NCBI RefSeq assembly: GCF_004135205.1
Contig: NZ_CP035490.1
Location: forward strand, 6,789,001-6,853,000
Source: Hahella sp. KA22
GTDB taxonomy: Bacteria > Pseudomonadota > Gammaproteobacteria > Pseudomonadales > Oleiphilaceae
Direction: 5' to 3'
DNA length: 64,000 nt
How positions within the stretch are numbered: the stretch's first letter is position 1; each line of letters opens with the position of its first letter. The notes under the pieces were generated by a model. That model was given only the letters and a program-made list of their open reading frames with translations. It did no database searches and had not been told where the DNA came from. Positions 27,630 to 35,902 of the stretch are shown here, one piece after another. A program made the translations under genes and the position numbers.

Positions 27630-28878
27630 TTCGTCTAAATATAATGCTGATTGGGGTACACAACCGTTATCTGCACTAGGTAAGTTTCAAAGAGGAAAGT
27701 CACGACACCGTCCACGAAATGATCCTAAGCTTTTTGCTAATGGCTCATACCCGTTAGTGCAAACAGGAGAAGTTAAAGCGGCCAATTTATATATCCGTTC
27801 TCATGAGGCTAATTATAATGAATTTGGCCTTTCACAAAGTGCAATATGGCCTGAAAATACACTTTGCATAACAATTGCAGCAAATATTGCGGAAACCGCT
27901 CTATTGGGTTATCCGATGTGCTTTCCTGATAGCGTGGTAGGTTTCAATGCTAATCCTGAAGAGTCATCTGAACTCTTTATGCACTACGTGTTTACATACA
28001 TTAGAAAAGCAATTCAGAATTCAGCTAGTGGTAGTATCCAAGACAATATAAATATTGAGTATCTCACTGGTCTACGGTTCAAGGTTCCTGTCAAAGATTA
28101 CCAAGATAAAATCGTCGCGGTTTTGTCGGTTCTAGACCAAAAAATCGAACTCAACAACCGTATCAACGCTGAGCTGGAAGCCATGGCTAAAAGCTTGTAC
28201 GACTACTGGTTTGTGCAGTTCGACTTCCCCGACGACACACCAGAAGGCCAAGGTAAACCCTACAAAACCTCCGGCGGAAAAATGGTCTTTAACCCAACTC
28301 TTAAGCGAGAAATACCGGAGGGGTGGAGCGACAAAACGCTATCTGAAATAGCGAACATCACTATGGGTCAATCCCCAGAGGGGAGTTCGTATAATGATGA
28401 AGGCGTTGGAACCATTTTTTATCAAGGTTCTACGGACTTTGGTTGGTTGTTCCCTACCACACGCCAGTACACGACAGCGCCTAGCCGCATGGCCAAGAAA
28501 GGCGACATACTGTTAAGCGTTCGTGCACCAGTAGGTGATATGAACATTGCTAATACCGACTGCTGTATTGGTCGAGGTTTAGCAGCATTAAATAGCAAAA
28601 CTGGCTCTGACGGTTTTCTGTTTTATGTGATGAAGTATTTCAAACAGATTTTTGACCGTCGAAACTCCGAAGGTACAACCTTTGGCTCTATCACAAAAAA
28701 CGATTTGCATTCGCTGACACTTGCTTATCCAACTTCGGATTTGCTCAAAAAGTATGATGAGATCGTTACGAATTACAACAAAATGATATTTGAGCGAAGC
28801 CTCGAAAATAGAGAGCTAATAGCTCTCCGCGACTGGCTCCTTCCAATGCTAATGAATGGCCAAGTCACTGTGAAATAA
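27619..28878 (+). CDS. hsdS: Type I restriction-modification specificity subunit (HsdS)
   Basis: HsdS sets the DNA target by two target-recognition domains. The 419-residue protein has an N-terminal domain (residues 1-150), a central conserved helical stretch with VAVLSVLDQKIELNNRINAE and LYDYWFVQFDFP, and a second recognition domain starting IPEGWSDKTLSEIANITMG, followed by a C-terminal helix. The layout is the normal two-domain form. It starts within the hsdM end. Recognition sequence cannot be derived from the sequence. Confidence 0.93.
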   Translation: MIFNSSKYNADWGTQPLSALGKFQRGKSRHRPRNDPKLFANGSYPLVQTGEVKAANLYIRSHEANYNEFGLSQSAIWPENTLCITIAANIAETALLGYPMCFPDSVVGFNANPEESSELFMHYVFTYIRKAIQNSASGSIQDNINIEYLTGLRFKVPVKDYQDKIVAVLSVLDQKIELNNRINAELEAMAKSLYDYWFVQFDFPDDTPEGQGKPYKTSGGKMVFNPTLKREIPEGWSDKTLSEIANITMGQSPEGSSYNDEGVGTIFYQGSTDFGWLFPTTRQYTTAPSRMAKKGDILLSVRAPVGDMNIANTDCCIGRGLAALNSKTGSDGFLFYVMKYFKQIFDRRNSEGTTFGSITKNDLHSLTLAYPTSDLLKKYDEIVTNYNKMIFERSLENRELIALRDWLLPMLMNGQVTVK

Positions 28879-28893
28879 TTTAAGGATGGCGAT

Positions 28894-31029
28894 ATGGACA
28901 TTGAAATTAAAAACTGTAACAACATCACGATGGCCAAAGTGGCTATCGTGCCGAGTAAGTTGAATATTAAGTTTGCTCCGAATGGAACCGGTAAAAGTAC
29001 AATTTCTAAAGCCATCCAATATGCAGTAACAGATGACGAAAAAGCGCTTGCTGATCTTTTACCCTTTAAGTTTCGCAGCGAAAATGTAGATGATATCCAA
29101 CCCGATGTGCTTGGTATTGAAAATATCAAAAGTGTTCTCTGTTTTAACGAAGAGTACGTGAATAAGTTTACTTTTAAGCCTGAAGAGCTCGTTAGCAATA
29201 GTTTTGATATTTTTATACGTACAGATGCTTATCAAAAAAAAGAGCGAGATATAGAAACCTTTACCAGTTTAGTTAAGCAACAATTTGCGAACAACACAGA
29301 ACTGGAAGCGCTTTTATCAAATTTAAATGAATTGTCACGGGCATTTAAAGTTACCGCCAGTGGTGGTTTGGCCAAAACATCAACCGGTGCAAAGGCGCTC
29401 TCTAGTTCAAATAAAATTGACCATATTCCTGATGGATTACAACCTTACCAACCCTTTATTCAAAGTTCAAATTGTGTAAATTGGATTGATTGGCAAGCTA
29501 AAGGGCATAAGGAATTTTCTGGCTTATCAGATTCTTGTCCTTTTTGTACAAGTGATGCGGCAAGTAAGAAAGATCAAATAGCAAATGTAAGCAAAGAATA
29601 CGATAAAAATTTAATTAAAAACCTTGTGAGTGTTATTGATGTTATCAATAAGCTTGGTGAATATTTTTCAGATGCAGCAAGGAAAAATCTAGATGTTATT
29701 AAATCGTTAAAAAACGGGCTCGAAAAAGAGCATGAAACCTTTATAGTAACTGTGAAATCACAGATTGACGACTTGGTAGCCAAACTGGAAAAACTCAAAG
29801 GCTTAACAGGATTTGATTTCAATGAAGGAGAAAATGTTAAACAAAAATTGCAGGGTTATATAATCGACCTTCAGTTCTTCGATACTTTAAATTCGGTTAA
29901 AACCAATGAAACAATATCCACAATAAATTTATCAATTGAACAGCTACTAAAGCAAGCAGGCCCTTTGCAAGGAAAAATTAATCTTCAGCGCAAAGAAATG
30001 AAAGAATTAGTTGAAAAGCATCAAACTGATATTAATAATTTTCTTACATTTGCAGGTTATCGCTACCAGGTCGCAATTGTTGGTGAAGGCGAACAGGCGC
30101 AGTTAAAATTACGACATATCGATAATTCGACTCATCTTAGCGGTGGAGATCAGCATTTAAGTTTTGGTGAACGCAATGCCTTTTCAATAGTACTTTTCAT
30201 GTATGAATGCCTAGCTAAAAAGCCTGATTTAGTAATACTTGATGATCCGATATCGTCTTTTGATAAAAATAAAAAATATGCAATTTTAGAGATGTTGTTT
30301 CGCCGAGATGCTAGCGATTGTTTAAAAAGCAAGACAGTATTGATGCTTACTCATGATGTTGAGCCTATTATTGATACTCTAAGGTCGGTACGTCGGAAGT
30401 TTAGTAACCAAGTTTTTGCGTCGTATTTATGCTTACGAAGCGGGGAAATTAAAGAGCAGCCTATTTCTAATGAAGACATCAAAACCTTTGTTCAAATTTG
30501 TGAAAATGTATTTTCGTCTGAAAGTGACCCAATTATAAAATTGATATATTTGAGACGAAGATATGAAGTGCTAGATGAGCTCGATAATGGGTATGAAGTT
30601 CTATCGAATGTGTTTAAAAAACGAGATGATCCAGAAGATTTTCGCATTCCTAGAAATGCAGAAGGGCTAAATACGCCGCTATCAAGTATTGATTTAAGTA
30701 CTGGTATTAGTGATATAAAACGCTTTATTTCTGAACTTCCAAGTGATTATCTATCCTTAGTTACTCTGTTCAGTAATGACGAGAAAATAAAAAAGCTGTA
30801 TCTACAAAGCAATAATGGCTATGAAAAACTACAACTGATTAGAATTTTGTTAAATATAGAGGAAGTTGAAAATTCGGTGATTAGAAAATTCATCAACGAA
30901 ACTTATCATATTGAAAATGAGTTTATATTTCAGCTTGACCCAACACGCTTCGACCTTATTCCCGAGTACGTTGTGGATGAATGTGACAAAATTTTAGAAG
31001 AATTCAGCGAGGGGAGCTCGAATGGCTAA
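28894..31029 (+). CDS. SMC-like AAA ATPase with a CxxC hook (RloC/AAA_13-like)
   Basis: The 711-residue protein has Walker A APNGTGKST at residues 28-36, a long coiled-coil-prone middle with CPFC at about 215-218, an ABC signature LSFGERNAFS near 422, Walker B LVILDDPISSFD near 446 and a His switch LMLTHD near 484. This is the plan of AAA_13 and RloC-type proteins, some of which are anticodon nucleases tied to type I restriction systems. The PrrC/RloC Arg-Glu-His nuclease triad is not complete as far as I can see: an R-x3-E (LRRRYE) exists but no His follows at the expected distance. The gene is visibly more A+T-rich than hsdRM. Confidence 0.82.
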   Translation: MDIEIKNCNNITMAKVAIVPSKLNIKFAPNGTGKSTISKAIQYAVTDDEKALADLLPFKFRSENVDDIQPDVLGIENIKSVLCFNEEYVNKFTFKPEELVSNSFDIFIRTDAYQKKERDIETFTSLVKQQFANNTELEALLSNLNELSRAFKVTASGGLAKTSTGAKALSSSNKIDHIPDGLQPYQPFIQSSNCVNWIDWQAKGHKEFSGLSDSCPFCTSDAASKKDQIANVSKEYDKNLIKNLVSVIDVINKLGEYFSDAARKNLDVIKSLKNGLEKEHETFIVTVKSQIDDLVAKLEKLKGLTGFDFNEGENVKQKLQGYIIDLQFFDTLNSVKTNETISTINLSIEQLLKQAGPLQGKINLQRKEMKELVEKHQTDINNFLTFAGYRYQVAIVGEGEQAQLKLRHIDNSTHLSGGDQHLSFGERNAFSIVLFMYECLAKKPDLVILDDPISSFDKNKKYAILEMLFRRDASDCLKSKTVLMLTHDVEPIIDTLRSVRRKFSNQVFASYLCLRSGEIKEQPISNEDIKTFVQICENVFSSESDPIIKLIYLRRRYEVLDELDNGYEVLSNVFKKRDDPEDFRIPRNAEGLNTPLSSIDLSTGISDIKRFISELPSDYLSLVTLFSNDEKIKKLYLQSNNGYEKLQLIRILLNIEEVENSVIRKFINETYHIENEFIFQLDPTRFDLIPEYVVDECDKILEEFSEGSSNG

Positions 31030-32035
31030 AGACCTAACCGCTTCATCACATGACCGCCAAAATATCCTTAACAACCGCTACGCGCTGCAACAAGCCGAGC
31101 AGCACTTGGGCTTGGGGGGTGTGACCTTTGAAGGTGAAACGGTATTTACCAAGGCACAGGTGGTTGCCTTGTATGACGTTACAGACCGTACTATTGAGCG
31201 CTACTTATCCAGCCATGCCGATGAGTTAAAATGCAACGGCTATCAGGTGCTAAAAGGTAAAAAACTAAAGGAATTCAAAGGACTAACTTCTGGTACCGAC
31301 ATCAATGACGGTACCAAAACCACCGCGCTGGGTTTGTTCAGTTTTCGTGCAGTGCTCAACATAGGGATGTTACTAACAGAAAGTGAGCCCGCACGCCTTT
31401 TGCGTTCACGTCTGCTCGACATTGTACTGGATGTAATGGCTGAGCGTGTGGGTGGTCATACTAAGTTTATTAATCAGCGTGATGAAAATTACCTTGTCTC
31501 TGCTCTGCAAGAAGAAAACTACCGTCGTCAGTTCACTGATGCATTGGATAAGTATGTAGAGGTCAATAAATGGACGTATGGACGCTTTACTAACCTCATA
31601 TATCAGAGCATTTTTCATGAAAACGCGACTGAATATAAAAAGGTTTTAAACCTAGCAACGAAAACCAATATCCGCGAGACCCTATATTCAGAAGTGCTTA
31701 ATCTGATTGCCAGCTACGAATCAGGTATTGCTCATGAACTAGAGCAAGCTAGCAATAAATTAGGCCGCAAACTTTCGCAGAAAGAGGCGGAGAGCCTGTT
31801 TGCGAGTTTTGAAAGTCACCCTCTGTTCAAACCGCTGATTTTGGATGCCAGAACTAAAATGGCCAGCCGCGATTTGTGCTTCCGTGATGCCTTGCATGAA
31901 AAGCTGGAAGCTTATATTCAATCGGTACCCGAAGCTGATTTTGATCGCTTCTTAGGTGAGAAGAGCCGTTCTTTGGAAGAGCAATTGAGTGATCCAGAAA
32001 CATTGGCTGTACTCAAACGCTTGAAAGATCGATAA
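31022..32035 (+). CDS. DNA-binding protein paired with Doc (RhuM-like)
   Basis: The 337-residue protein has a helix-turn-helix-like N-terminal segment (FTKAQVVALYDVTDRTIERY) and a helical C-terminal domain (TYGRFTNLIYQSIFHENATE). It resembles the large DNA-binding partners, loosely called RhuM-like, found next to Doc genes in restriction islands. The start overlaps the AAA ATPase stop by eight bases and the Doc gene follows at once, so the three are one unit. It is probably the antitoxin or regulator for Doc; that is inferred from the pairing. Confidence 0.75.
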   Translation: MAKDLTASSHDRQNILNNRYALQQAEQHLGLGGVTFEGETVFTKAQVVALYDVTDRTIERYLSSHADELKCNGYQVLKGKKLKEFKGLTSGTDINDGTKTTALGLFSFRAVLNIGMLLTESEPARLLRSRLLDIVLDVMAERVGGHTKFINQRDENYLVSALQEENYRRQFTDALDKYVEVNKWTYGRFTNLIYQSIFHENATEYKKVLNLATKTNIRETLYSEVLNLIASYESGIAHELEQASNKLGRKLSQKEAESLFASFESHPLFKPLILDARTKMASRDLCFRDALHEKLEAYIQSVPEADFDRFLGEKSRSLEEQLSDPETLAVLKRLKDR

Positions 32036-32051
32036 GCAAAGGAATGTGGCT

Positions 32052-32519
32052 ATGAGCGATTCTACAGACACAGGCTTACGGTTCTTCTATTTCGATGTAG
32101 CGCATGCGATTAGCGTTCACGATTGGATCATAGAGCATTCTGGTGGGCTAGCAGGCACCAAGGACGTTGGTCAGTTAGCAAGCCCGTTAGAGCATATACA
32201 AAATGACGGGTATTACCCAGAAATTGAGGACAAGCTGACTCACTTGGTATTCTCCATTAATAAAAACCATGCTTTTAATGATGGCAATAAACGATCATCG
32301 TTGGTGTTAGGCGCTTATTTCCTTGAATTAAACGGTTTTGACTATGTGGTAAAGCGCTTTGCCAAAGAAATGGAAAACATCGTCGTTTGGGTTGCAGATA
32401 ACGTGATCGACAAGGATCTATTACGTCAGATCATCAGCTCAGTACTTTATGACGACGATTATCCGGAGTCGGTTAAATTGGCTATATTTGAAGCAATTGA
32501 AGCAGCAAAAGATTACTAA
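32052..32519 (+). CDS. doc: Doc/Fic-family toxin
   Basis: The 155-residue protein carries the Fic-fold motif NKNHAFNDGNKRSSLVLG. The GNKR ending resembles Doc (HxFxDANKR), a kinase that inactivates EF-Tu, more than the AMPylating Fic form (GNGR), though Gly replaces the Doc Ala. The N-terminal Asp/Gly pattern GGLAGTKDVGQLASPLEHIQ is Doc-like as well. AAAGGA lies eight bases before the ATG at 32052, which is preferred over an in-frame GTG at 32046. It is the last gene of the restriction operon, after its probable antitoxin. Confidence 0.88.
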   Translation: MSDSTDTGLRFFYFDVAHAISVHDWIIEHSGGLAGTKDVGQLASPLEHIQNDGYYPEIEDKLTHLVFSINKNHAFNDGNKRSSLVLGAYFLELNGFDYVVKRFAKEMENIVVWVADNVIDKDLLRQIISSVLYDDDYPESVKLAIFEAIEAAKDY

Positions 32520-32655
32520 CCATTTCGTGGATCATCACGAGATGGTACGTATAGATGGCCATTTTGCATTGTTAATATTAAAATCGTACTAACAACACCC
32601 CTCCCGCTACCCGTTAGATCGGCGCCCTGTGAGGGGTTACTCGTTTTTAAGGCTT

Positions 32656-33354
32656 CTAATTTTTGCTACCGTAATCAGTTACGGCACCAAAATTAGCTTC
32701 CATCCACACATCATTCTCCGGCCCACAAAGGTGGTGTAGCAGCGCTAGGTTGATCTGGTGGCTGATCACGTTGCCGTTTCGTTTTTGGCTTTCTTTTCTC
32801 AAACCTCTCAGTAATAACCCCATGCATGATTTGCCCATTTGCCCCGGCGAACTGGGCAGGCAAAAGGCGCGGTTTTGCTGTGTGGGGTGCAAGGTAGTGC
32901 ACTTTCCTGTTTTAGATAAAGGCGAAATGCACCAAAATATACAGCCGTTGGCGGGAGTGTTTGCTTGTAATGTTCTGGTTTGGCTCGTGTCATCCCTATA
33001 TGTAGGTAACAAATGTGCCGGTAACAAAACCAACCCGCCTTGCGCGTGGCCATCAACCTCAGGTAAAGGTAGCCAATAGAGGTTTGGCCATTGCTCGGGG
33101 CTTTGCCATTTTTCTACAATCACTTGTGCGCCAATGCTATTTAGCCATTGGTGAATCGGGCAGCCTGGGTGCGCTTGTTTAACGCGTGGTAACTGAAAGG
33201 TCAGCCAGCGGGTTAAGCGTTCGGCTGCATTATCGCACTGGCTTAGTGCTGGGTAGAGGGTAAACGCGCCATGCCCAACCAGTAAAGCGACCACCTGCTG
33301 TATCCATTCTCTATCCAAATCGTTAGCACTTGCCCATAACACGTCACTTATCAC
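32656..33354 (-). CDS. Hypothetical protein, possible frameshifted or orphan gene
   Basis: A 232-codon frame on the minus strand starts with GTG at 33352-33354. Its first 125 residues look like a real protein (WIQQVVALLVGHGAFTLYPA then WPNLYWLPLPEVDGHAQGG). The rest is less convincing, although its end is plausible, and another minus frame nearby (32711-32902) also reads like protein, so a frameshift near 32900-32980 is possible. No family is recognised. It is the only minus-strand gene between the left border and the integrase side. Confidence 0.5.
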   Translation of the reverse strand: MISDVLWASANDLDREWIQQVVALLVGHGAFTLYPALSQCDNAAERLTRWLTFQLPRVKQAHPGCPIHQWLNSIGAQVIVEKWQSPEQWPNLYWLPLPEVDGHAQGGLVLLPAHLLPTYRDDTSQTRTLQANTPANGCIFWCISPLSKTGKCTTLHPTQQNRAFCLPSSPGQMGKSCMGLLLRGLRKESQKRNGNVISHQINLALLHHLCGPENDVWMEANFGAVTDYGSKN

Positions 33355-33897
33355 CTTGTTGGTTCGTCATGCCGTCTATTTTCAGTCGTCGAGTGCAGAG
33401 TCAGTGGTGAATTAGATGAAAGAAATGGCCATCAAACTCACCAGTCAAATCGGTTTTTTATGATGACCTGTGCGCGGCTAACTGTTTGAAATACATAGTC
33501 CAATACCGCGCTGTTTGGCGGCATTCAACTAGTGCAAAAAAATCGAGACGCCAAACGATCGTTTGCATTCTGGGTTTAAAAAATCAAACGGTTTGTACTT
33601 TGATGCCGAGGTTGGTTTAGGGTACGAAAAGTGCCAAACCTTGCTTTGAGCCAGTAATGGCAAGGCCTACCAGCGTTGGATTTCAATCGAGAAGCCAAAC
33701 AGTAAATGGGCTAATTTCCCTGTTTGGCGTTTCGATCCAAAAGCCAAACGGATAGTGGTTTTGGCGTATGGGGGTAAAGGCATGGGGAAGTGTGTGCGCG
33801 AACACGCGAATGATTGCCCTGTAAAACCAATCGACAAAAACGCCAACTTGGTTTATATTTTTAAAGTAATTTTATTTTTCATAAACCAGAGGTCTGT
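33355..33897. repeat. Iteron-like GCCAAAC repeat region
   Basis: No gene is supported in these 543 bases. GCCAAAC occurs at 33550, 33633, 33694 and 33743 and in reverse at 33513 and 33722; most copies sit in the longer consensus ATCGARAMGCCAAACRG. A perfect palindrome CAAACGATCGTTTG is at 33552-33565, and a partial copy (GCCAA) follows at 33842. An A+T-rich tract at 33850-33886 precedes the XRE/ImmA gene. It could be a replication origin with iterons or a multi-site operator. Confidence 0.65.
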
Positions 33898-34950
33898 ATG
33901 ATTGGAGAGCGCATAAAACGAGCCCGTGCAGCCGCTGGCCTGTCGATGCAGGCCTTGGGTGAGCAAGTTGGTATTAGTGCCAACATGGTTAAAAAATACG
34001 AGCACGACCAGAGTATGCCTTCGTCGGGAGTTTTACTTAAATTGGCGACAGCTTTGTCGGTTCGTACTGAATACTTCTTTCGCCCAGCACAGGTGACTTT
34101 GGGTGAGGTGGAGTATCGTAAAAAAGCCTCAGCTTCAGCTAAGTTGCTAAAGAAGATTGAGTCTGATGTGGTTGACCAAGCAGAGCGCTGGTTAGCGCTT
34201 AAAAATGTATGGCCAAACTTCCCGATAGCGAGTTTTAACTACCACCCCGACGTTCCTGTTGTAAGTACTTTAGACGCAGTAGAGCAGGTTGCCGCCAAAG
34301 TCCGTACTGATTGGCAGTTAGGTATGAATCCATTGCCAGACTTAATCGACTTGCTTGAGTCTAAAGGTATTTTGGTGATTGTCAGTAACGTACCCCAAGC
34401 CGATAAATTTGATGGGTTACAAGCCAAAATATCAGGGCAGCCAATTGTTGTTGTGTCTTCTCATTGGCCTGGTTGCCGCCAGCGGTTCACATTGGCGCAT
34501 GAGCTTGGCCACCTTGTTTTACATGGCTTACTCGATGAATCCCTTGACGAAGAGATGGCCTGCAACCGCTTTGCTTCTGCGTTTTTACTGCCCGAAGTAG
34601 GCCTTTTTCAGCATCTAGGAGAGCGACGTTCGAACATAGACCCCAAAGAGCTATATTTCCTGAAACACGAATATGGCTTAAGCATGGCAGCTTGTTTGTA
34701 TCGCAGTGCCGACCTTGGTGTGATCACCGAAGAGAAAAAACGCCAAATATTTATACAGTTCTCAAAAAACGGTTGGCGTAAGCAAGAGCCTGGGAATCCT
34801 TATCCACAAGAGCAGACATTATTGTTTGAGCAGTTGGTTTATCGTGCATTGGCAGAGGGAATTGTTAGTGAATCGAAAGCCGCTGAGCTGTTACAGATGT
34901 CAGTGATGGCATTGCATAAGCAACGCCAAATGTTGGCTGAGGCTGTTTAA
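33898..34950 (+). CDS. XRE/ImmA (COG2856) regulator with metallopeptidase domain
   Basis: The 350-residue protein joins an N-terminal XRE helix-turn-helix (RIKRARAAAGLSMQALGEQ, GISANMVKKYEHDQ) to an ImmA/IrrE-type zinc peptidase domain with FTLAHELGHLVLHG near residue 198. Such proteins act as phage- or toxin-linked repressors that can be cleaved or cleave partners. AGAGG precedes the ATG. The next gene, a PIN-like protein, starts right after its stop, so it is probably the antitoxin of that pair. Confidence 0.9.
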   Translation: MIGERIKRARAAAGLSMQALGEQVGISANMVKKYEHDQSMPSSGVLLKLATALSVRTEYFFRPAQVTLGEVEYRKKASASAKLLKKIESDVVDQAERWLALKNVWPNFPIASFNYHPDVPVVSTLDAVEQVAAKVRTDWQLGMNPLPDLIDLLESKGILVIVSNVPQADKFDGLQAKISGQPIVVVSSHWPGCRQRFTLAHELGHLVLHGLLDESLDEEMACNRFASAFLLPEVGLFQHLGERRSNIDPKELYFLKHEYGLSMAACLYRSADLGVITEEKKRQIFIQFSKNGWRKQEPGNPYPQEQTLLFEQLVYRALAEGIVSESKAAELLQMSVMALHKQRQMLAEAV

Positions 34951-35430
34951 ATGTATTTGTTGATCAGTGATGCCAATATCCTCATTGATCTCGAAGAAGG
35001 CCAATTATTAGGCGTCTTTTTCAATTTGCCTTACCAGTTCAAAGTTCCAGATGTGTTATTCCACGAGGAGCTAAGCGATCAACATGGCTATTTACTCGAG
35101 TTAGGGTTGTTGTTGGGAGAGTTAAGCCCTGAGTCTATGATGTACTCATTTGAACTGAGGCAAAAGTATGCTGGCCCTAGCATGAACGATTGCTTTGCAC
35201 TTGCGTTGGCGAAACAAGAACAGTGTCCATTGCTAACTGGGGATATGGCGCTTAGGAAGGCGGCTGAAAAAGAAGCGATATTAGTTCAAGGTACGCTATG
35301 GGTTGTTGAGCAGCTCGTCACCCATGGTGTATTGTCAGTTGAAGAAGCCCAAGCTGCCTACGATAAAATGGCAAAAGCTGGTCGTCGCTTACCTTGGGCG
35401 CTTGCAAAGCAGCGTTTAACCCAATTATAA
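34951..35430 (+). CDS. PIN-domain-like toxin
   Basis: The 159-residue protein opens with a PIN-fold start (LLISDANILIDLEEGQLLG) and has later acidic residues in SMNDCFALALAK and LLTGDMALRKAAEK, the spacing of PIN ribonuclease active sites. PIN proteins cut RNA, often tRNA or mRNA. It begins directly after the XRE/ImmA stop, a known toxin-antitoxin pairing (COG2856 with PIN). A hairpin with a short T-rich tail follows. Confidence 0.82.
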   Translation: MYLLISDANILIDLEEGQLLGVFFNLPYQFKVPDVLFHEELSDQHGYLLELGLLLGELSPESMMYSFELRQKYAGPSMNDCFALALAKQEQCPLLTGDMALRKAAEKEAILVQGTLWVVEQLVTHGVLSVEEAQAAYDKMAKAGRRLPWALAKQRLTQL

Positions 35431-35448
35431 ACTTTGCATAGCCCCAAT

Positions 35449-35476
35449 TGCCCCATTCCTTGGGGCAGTTTAATTT
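35449..35476 (+). terminator. Hairpin terminator after the PIN gene
   Basis: TGCCCCA pairs with TGGGGCA around a five-base loop (35449-35467) and is followed by GTTTAATTT on the plus strand, a modest Rho-independent terminator for the XRE/ImmA-PIN unit. Confidence 0.55.
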
Positions 35477-35562
35477 CCTCTTATTCACCCTCTAAAGCTC
35501 GGCATATCAAGTGTTGCCCCATTGTCCCAACTGCCCACGGTAAGTGAGCAAATGGGGGCTTG

Positions 35563-35901
35563 TTAGTTTCGCCTGATAGGCCTTTTCGGCATGCGGCTGC
35601 GTTTGCCATCGAAAAAGGCCAATACTCTGAACCAATAGAGTGATTCTTCATACCCCAAGCTGTGCGTTGGGCGTGCAGGCGGGATGACCCCCAGTTTGCG
35701 TCCTAAACTGACAATCACGTAGAACATGAGCTTTAGCATCAGCCAAGGAGCGAGTACCACGAATACCATCAGGCAATGCCGAGTAAGTGCGTAGCCTATA
35801 CCATGAGGTTGTTCGAGTAAGGCAATGCCAATACACCAACCAAGGCCTGCCAGCATGGCTATTGGAAAGGTAATGGGGGCAAGTCGCATCATAAATTGCA
35901 T
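35563..35901 (-). CDS. Small membrane protein downstream of the integrase
   Basis: The 112-residue protein has two clear hydrophobic helices (FPIAMLAGLGWCIGIALL and MVFVVLAPWLMLKLMFYVIV) and a basic C-terminus (KRSRMPKRPIRRN). AGGAGG lies eight bases before the ATG at 35899-35901, which supports this start over one at 35940. It begins one base after the integrase stop, so both share a transcript. No family or function is recognised. Confidence 0.7.
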   Translation of the reverse strand: MQFMMRLAPITFPIAMLAGLGWCIGIALLEQPHGIGYALTRHCLMVFVVLAPWLMLKLMFYVIVSLGRKLGVIPPARPTHSLGYEESLYWFRVLAFFDGKRSRMPKRPIRRN

Positions 35902-35902
35902 G

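Noticed and set aside
28894-31029. Calling the ATPase a PrrC anticodon nuclease
   Set aside because: The Arg-Glu-His triad is not complete and the position is after hsdS, so only an RloC/AAA_13-like architecture is claimed.
33513-33749. CRISPR array at the GCCAAAC repeats
   Set aside because: The repeats are 7 to 17 bases, in both orientations and at irregular spacing, with no cas genes near.
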